This document shows positions 22,900 to 25,402 of a stretch of DNA of 25,402 nt, in pieces (positions within the stretch are counted from its first letter, which is position 1; the number at the start of each line of letters is the position of its first letter). This DNA is from Ruminococcaceae bacterium UBA3751 (lineage in GTDB: Bacteria > Bacillota > Clostridia > Oscillospirales > Acutalibacteraceae). The DNA lies in assembly GCA_002371215.1 (NCBI GenBank), contig DFGL01000015.1, positions 1-25,402 of the forward strand, given 5' to 3'. Below the pieces are notes generated by a model, which saw nothing but the letters and a program-made list of their open reading frames with translations, searched no databases and was not told the origin of the DNA. The position numbers were made by a program, and so were the translations under genes.

Positions 22900-23550
22900 A
22901 TGAAAAAAACAGAAAACAACATTACGGAATTAGTATTCATCCTTGACCGTTCAGGCTCAATGGGAGGGCTTGAAAGCGATACTATCGGCGGCTTCAATTC
23001 TCTCCTTGAAAAGCAGAAAAAGCAGGAGGGCGAGTGCTTTGTAACAACGGTTTTGTTTGACCACGAGATTGTTACTCTCCACGACAGAGTTGCCCTTCAG
23101 GATATTAAGCCGCTGACTGAGGAGGATTACACGGTAAGAGGCTGTACCGCTCTGATTGACGCTATAGGAACGTCAATTGAGCATATTGAGGGCATCCATA
23201 AGTATATCAGAAAAGAGGACGTACCTCAGAACACGATGTTCGTTATTATCACCGACGGTATGGAAAACGCGAGCCGTAAATTCCGTTCAGCCGAGGTTAT
23301 GGCTATGCTTGAGCGCAAAAAGGAAGAGAGCGGCTGGGAATTCCTCTTTATCGGCGCCAATATTGACGCGGTTGAAACTGCGGCGCATATCGGTATATCC
23401 GGTGACAGAGCGGTTAATTACCACGCTGACGAAAGAGGAACGGGCGTCGTTTACAGCGCCGTTGCAAAGGCTTGCTGCGCTATGAGAAGCTGCGCTCCGC
23501 TTGAGGAAAGCTGGAGCGACGAAATCAATGAGGATTTCAAAAACAGATAA
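22900..23550 (+). CDS. von Willebrand factor A (vWA) domain protein
   Basis: Single cytosolic vWA domain, 216 residues, no signal or membrane segment. All parts of the metal-ion-dependent adhesion site are present: DRSGS (D16, S18, S20), T82 in GCTALIDAIG and D118 in VIITDGMENAS, so it should bind a divalent metal and a partner protein. LFIGANIDAVETAAHIGI near the end matches bacterial stand-alone vWA/TerY-like proteins. The short C-terminal tail is acidic (EESWSDEINEDFKNR). SD GGAGG is 8 bases from ATG. It lies 111 bases after the HTH-like gene and ends at a bidirectional terminator. The partner is unknown; toxicity, tellurite-type or regulatory roles cannot be told apart. Confidence 0.85.
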   Translation: MKKTENNITELVFILDRSGSMGGLESDTIGGFNSLLEKQKKQEGECFVTTVLFDHEIVTLHDRVALQDIKPLTEEDYTVRGCTALIDAIGTSIEHIEGIHKYIRKEDVPQNTMFVIITDGMENASRKFRSAEVMAMLERKKEESGWEFLFIGANIDAVETAAHIGISGDRAVNYHADERGTGVVYSAVAKACCAMRSCAPLEESWSDEINEDFKNR

Positions 23551-23556
23551 TCAAAT

Positions 23557-23588
23557 AAAAAAAAGGTGGCTGAGCCACCTTTTTTATT
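23557..23588. terminator. bidirectional terminator between the vWA gene and putP
   Basis: AGGTGGC (23564-23570) and GCCACCT (23574-23580) pair perfectly around TGA, flanked by an A-run on the left and a T-run on the right, so the T-tail works for both strands. Confidence 0.9.
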
Positions 23589-23591
23589 TTA

Positions 23592-25121
23592 CTATTTAAT
23601 TTTCTTAACCTCTTCAAAGGTATCCGTAATCTCGCTTTCGGGAGCGGGAGTTACAAGGGAAACGATAACGTTTACAATAAGTCCGATTAAGAATGCGGGA
23701 AGAAGCTCGTAAATAGCGAATATTCCGCCAACCTTAACGGCAATAATGTATTTCCAGATAAATACCATTGCGCCGCCTGCAACCATACCTGCTATTGCGC
23801 CGTATTTATTTGAGCGTTTCCAGAACAGAGCAAGCAGCATAACGGGACCGAACGCTGCGCCGAAGCCCGCCCAGGCAAAGGAAACTATACCAAAAACGGA
23901 GGAGTTTGAATCCCAGGCAATAACAACGCCGATAATGGAGATTATTATAAGAGTAACGCGTGCAATTACCATTTGTGTGGTTTCGCTCAGTTCTCTTTTT
24001 AACAAACCGCCGAGTATATTTTCGCTCATTGAGGAGGACGCCGCGAGAAGCTGACTGTCCGCTGTTGACATAGTCGAGGCGAGAATACCCGCAAGAATAA
24101 CGCCTGCGATAAGAGCAAAAACGAAACCGTGCTGAGAAAGAAGATCTGCAATCTGAACGATAATGGTTTCGCTGTCCTCAAGAGCGTTGAGCTGATTTGC
24201 CTTAACCATACCGAGACCGACAATACCTATAAGCACTGCAACCGCCATTGAAATTACAACCCATACAGACGCTACGCGGCGGGAAAGCTTAACCTTGTTC
24301 GGATCCTCAATAGCCATAAATCTTAAAATAATATGCGGCATACCGAAGTATCCGAGGCCCCACGCCATTGTTGAAGCTATCGTTAAAGCGCTGTGGTCAA
24401 CAGCCGCGCCCGTTTCGGGGTCATACGTGTTAAACATTCCGAGATAGCCCGGGAGTGAATTTGCGTTTTCTATAACGGCGCCCATTCCTCCTGCCTTTGA
24501 TATACCGAAAACAAGAACGATTACAAGGGCAATTGTCATAATAATTGACTGAATAAAGTCGGTTGTTGAAGCCGCGTTGAAGCCGCCGAGAGAGGTATAG
24601 CCTACAATAACTATTGCTGAAACTACCATTGCAATATGATAATCAATTCCGAACAGCGTACCGAAGAGCTTGCCGCAAGCTGCAAAGCCCGAAGCCGTGT
24701 ACGGAACAAAAAATACAATAATTACTATCGCCGCAATTATCATAAGGATGTTGTGCTTTTCCTTATATCTTCTTGAAAAGAAATCCGGAACTGTAATTGC
24801 ACCTATTTTATCCGAATAATAACGAAGCTTTTTGGCAACAATCAGCCAGTTTAAATACGTTCCTACCGCAAGACCTATTGCCGTCCAGCCTGCGTCCGCA
24901 ACGCCGGTAAGGTATGCAACGCCGGGGAGCCCCATAAGAAGCCAGCTTGACATATCGCTCGCCTCTGCACTCATTGCCGTAACGAGCGGACCGAGCTTTC
25001 TTCCGCCGAGATAGAAATCACCAACATTTTTTGTTTTACGAGAATAAATTACGCCAATAATCACTACTATTGAAAGGTAAACGACTATTGATATCATAAT
25101 TCCGATTTGCGCTTTATCCAT
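23592..25121 (-). CDS. putP: Na+/proline symporter, PutP-type (SSS family)
   Basis: Membrane importer driven by Na+, 509 residues from the chosen start, with the 12-13 helices usual for the family. Signatures: GDFYLGGRKLGPLVTAMSAEASDMSSWLLMGLPG, GFNAASTTDFIQ, LRFMAIEDPNKVKLSRRVA and ILASTMSTADSQLLAASSS; these are the PutP-type blocks, so proline is the most likely substrate. I chose the ATG at 25121 because AAGGAGGAG sits just before it; an in-frame ATG at 25148 would add 9 residues (MFINIRRRR) and overlaps that SD. It has its own promoter (25186-25158) and a terminator, with no proline-catabolic gene nearby. Substrate is likely rather than proven. Confidence 0.93.
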   Translation of the reverse strand: MDKAQIGIMISIVVYLSIVVIIGVIYSRKTKNVGDFYLGGRKLGPLVTAMSAEASDMSSWLLMGLPGVAYLTGVADAGWTAIGLAVGTYLNWLIVAKKLRYYSDKIGAITVPDFFSRRYKEKHNILMIIAAIVIIVFFVPYTASGFAACGKLFGTLFGIDYHIAMVVSAIVIVGYTSLGGFNAASTTDFIQSIIMTIALVIVLVFGISKAGGMGAVIENANSLPGYLGMFNTYDPETGAAVDHSALTIASTMAWGLGYFGMPHIILRFMAIEDPNKVKLSRRVASVWVVISMAVAVLIGIVGLGMVKANQLNALEDSETIIVQIADLLSQHGFVFALIAGVILAGILASTMSTADSQLLAASSSMSENILGGLLKRELSETTQMVIARVTLIIISIIGVVIAWDSNSSVFGIVSFAWAGFGAAFGPVMLLALFWKRSNKYGAIAGMVAGGAMVFIWKYIIAVKVGGIFAIYELLPAFLIGLIVNVIVSLVTPAPESEITDTFEEVKKIK

Positions 25122-25150
25122 ACGTCTCCTCCTTATATTTATAAACAATA

Positions 25151-25166
25151 TGTTATAATTATAACA
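25151..25166. promoter_or_regulatory. perfect 16-bp palindrome over the putP -10
   Basis: TGTTATAATTATAACA reads the same on both strands and covers the -10 of the putP promoter, a suitable place for a repressor operator. AT-rich palindromes also arise by chance at lower rate. Confidence 0.5.
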
Positions 25167-25186
25167 GATTTAATGCTTTAATGCAA
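25158..25186 (-). promoter_or_regulatory. promoter of putP
   Basis: On the minus strand, TTGCAT (25186-25181) and TATAAT (25163-25158) are 17 bases apart, about 37 bases upstream of the start codon. Confidence 0.75.
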
Positions 25187-25382
25187 TAAAATATTTTTTC
25201 TCTTTTGCTTTGGCTCATATAACGGAAAAACTGCAAATCGTTAAAAAATTATCATTGTTTATCTGCATATTTTGTCTATTATGTAAAAATTAATTATTTT
25301 ACTTGATTATTAGTGATAAAAAGTATAAAATGATAGTGCAATAAAGCAATTTATTAAATTTATTTAACGGAGGTAGATTCCA
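25187..25382. promoter_or_regulatory. AT-rich divergent control region between putP and the last gene
   Basis: On the plus strand, TTGATT (25303-25308) and TAAAAT (25326-25331), 17 bases apart, make a promoter for the last gene; AACGGAGG (about 25367-25374) is its SD. At 25238-25255 an 18-base inverted repeat with centre AAAA resembles a Rex-type box (11 of 14 positions to my recalled consensus). Otherwise I see no gene here. Confidence 0.45.
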
Positions 25383-25402
25383 ATGGTAAAAGTTGCTATT
25401 AA
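25383..25402 (+). CDS. gap: start of a gene cut by the window; probably glyceraldehyde-3-phosphate dehydrogenase
   Basis: Only 20 bases are present, giving MVKVAI and then AA of the next codon. GAPDH of many clostridia begins MVKVAINGFGRIG, so the start fits, and the good SD (ACGGAGG) and long control region fit a highly expressed gene. Six residues cannot prove it. Confidence 0.45.

Noticed and set aside
25122..25148. Upstream ATG for putP
   Set aside because: The extra codons overlap the strong AAGGAGGAG SD and add a very basic tail not seen in the family.
1..25402. CRISPR array, insertion sequence, prophage or RNA gene other than the riboswitch
   Set aside because: No regularly spaced repeats, transposase-like or phage-like proteins, or tRNA/rRNA-like segments were seen on either strand.

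Overview
The window looks like chromosomal DNA of a low-to-middling GC Gram-positive bacterium, most likely a gut Clostridia lineage close to Ruminococcaceae/Oscillospiraceae. This rests on strong AGGAGG-type ribosome binding sites, TTGNNN/TATAAT promoters, the style of a secreted GH25 protein with a C-terminal FN3-like module, and the family content. The lineage is an inference from gene style, not from a marker gene. The DNA is densely coding; I see no rRNA, tRNA, CRISPR array, insertion sequence or phage gene. Assigned genes cover nearly everything, and the intergenic gaps mostly hold identifiable promoters, terminators and one riboswitch.

Left part (about 1-8976, all + strand): a terminator and a repeat-like leader, then a tightly packed run of genes. 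These are an RlmD-type rRNA m5U methyltransferase, a secreted and membrane-anchored C69 dipeptidase, a hexapeptide-repeat acyltransferase, a cysteine-rich FAD oxidoreductase, a PqqD-like small protein overlapping a PF14907-type nucleotidyltransferase, and lepA with a TTG start. A bidirectional terminator closes it.

Middle part: a four-gene minus-strand operon (about 11971-9021) of an unknown 170-aa protein, a GH43 glycosidase, a HisC-type aminotransferase and a 4-TM protein. It is divergent from a + strand block (12071-16518) of GH25 lysozyme-like protein, an SDR resembling the EF-P 5-aminopentanone reductase YmfI, a YabB/TrmN6-type methyltransferase, rsmI and a PflX-type radical SAM protein. 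The two blocks are driven by promoters that overlap each other. Several of these genes act on the translation machinery, as do rlmD and lepA.

Right part: mscL with a zinc-ribbon tail, an alpha/beta hydrolase, then a tandem glycine riboswitch with terminator ahead of an AGCS Na+/amino-acid symporter. A Na/Pi cotransporter-PhoU fusion follows, then free-methionine-R-sulfoxide reductase coupled to an unknown helix-turn-helix-like protein, a MIDAS-bearing vWA protein preceded by an unusual hairpin, and a minus-strand PutP-type Na+/proline symporter. The last 20 bases start a gene whose first codons match GAPDH. Three Na+-coupled transporters lie in the last 7 kb.

I did not find a clearly new, complete system. 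The best leads are the HTH-like/vWA pair with its hairpin leader, the orphan PqqD-nucleotidyltransferase pair next to the cysteine-rich flavoprotein, and the detailed wiring of the glycine riboswitch.
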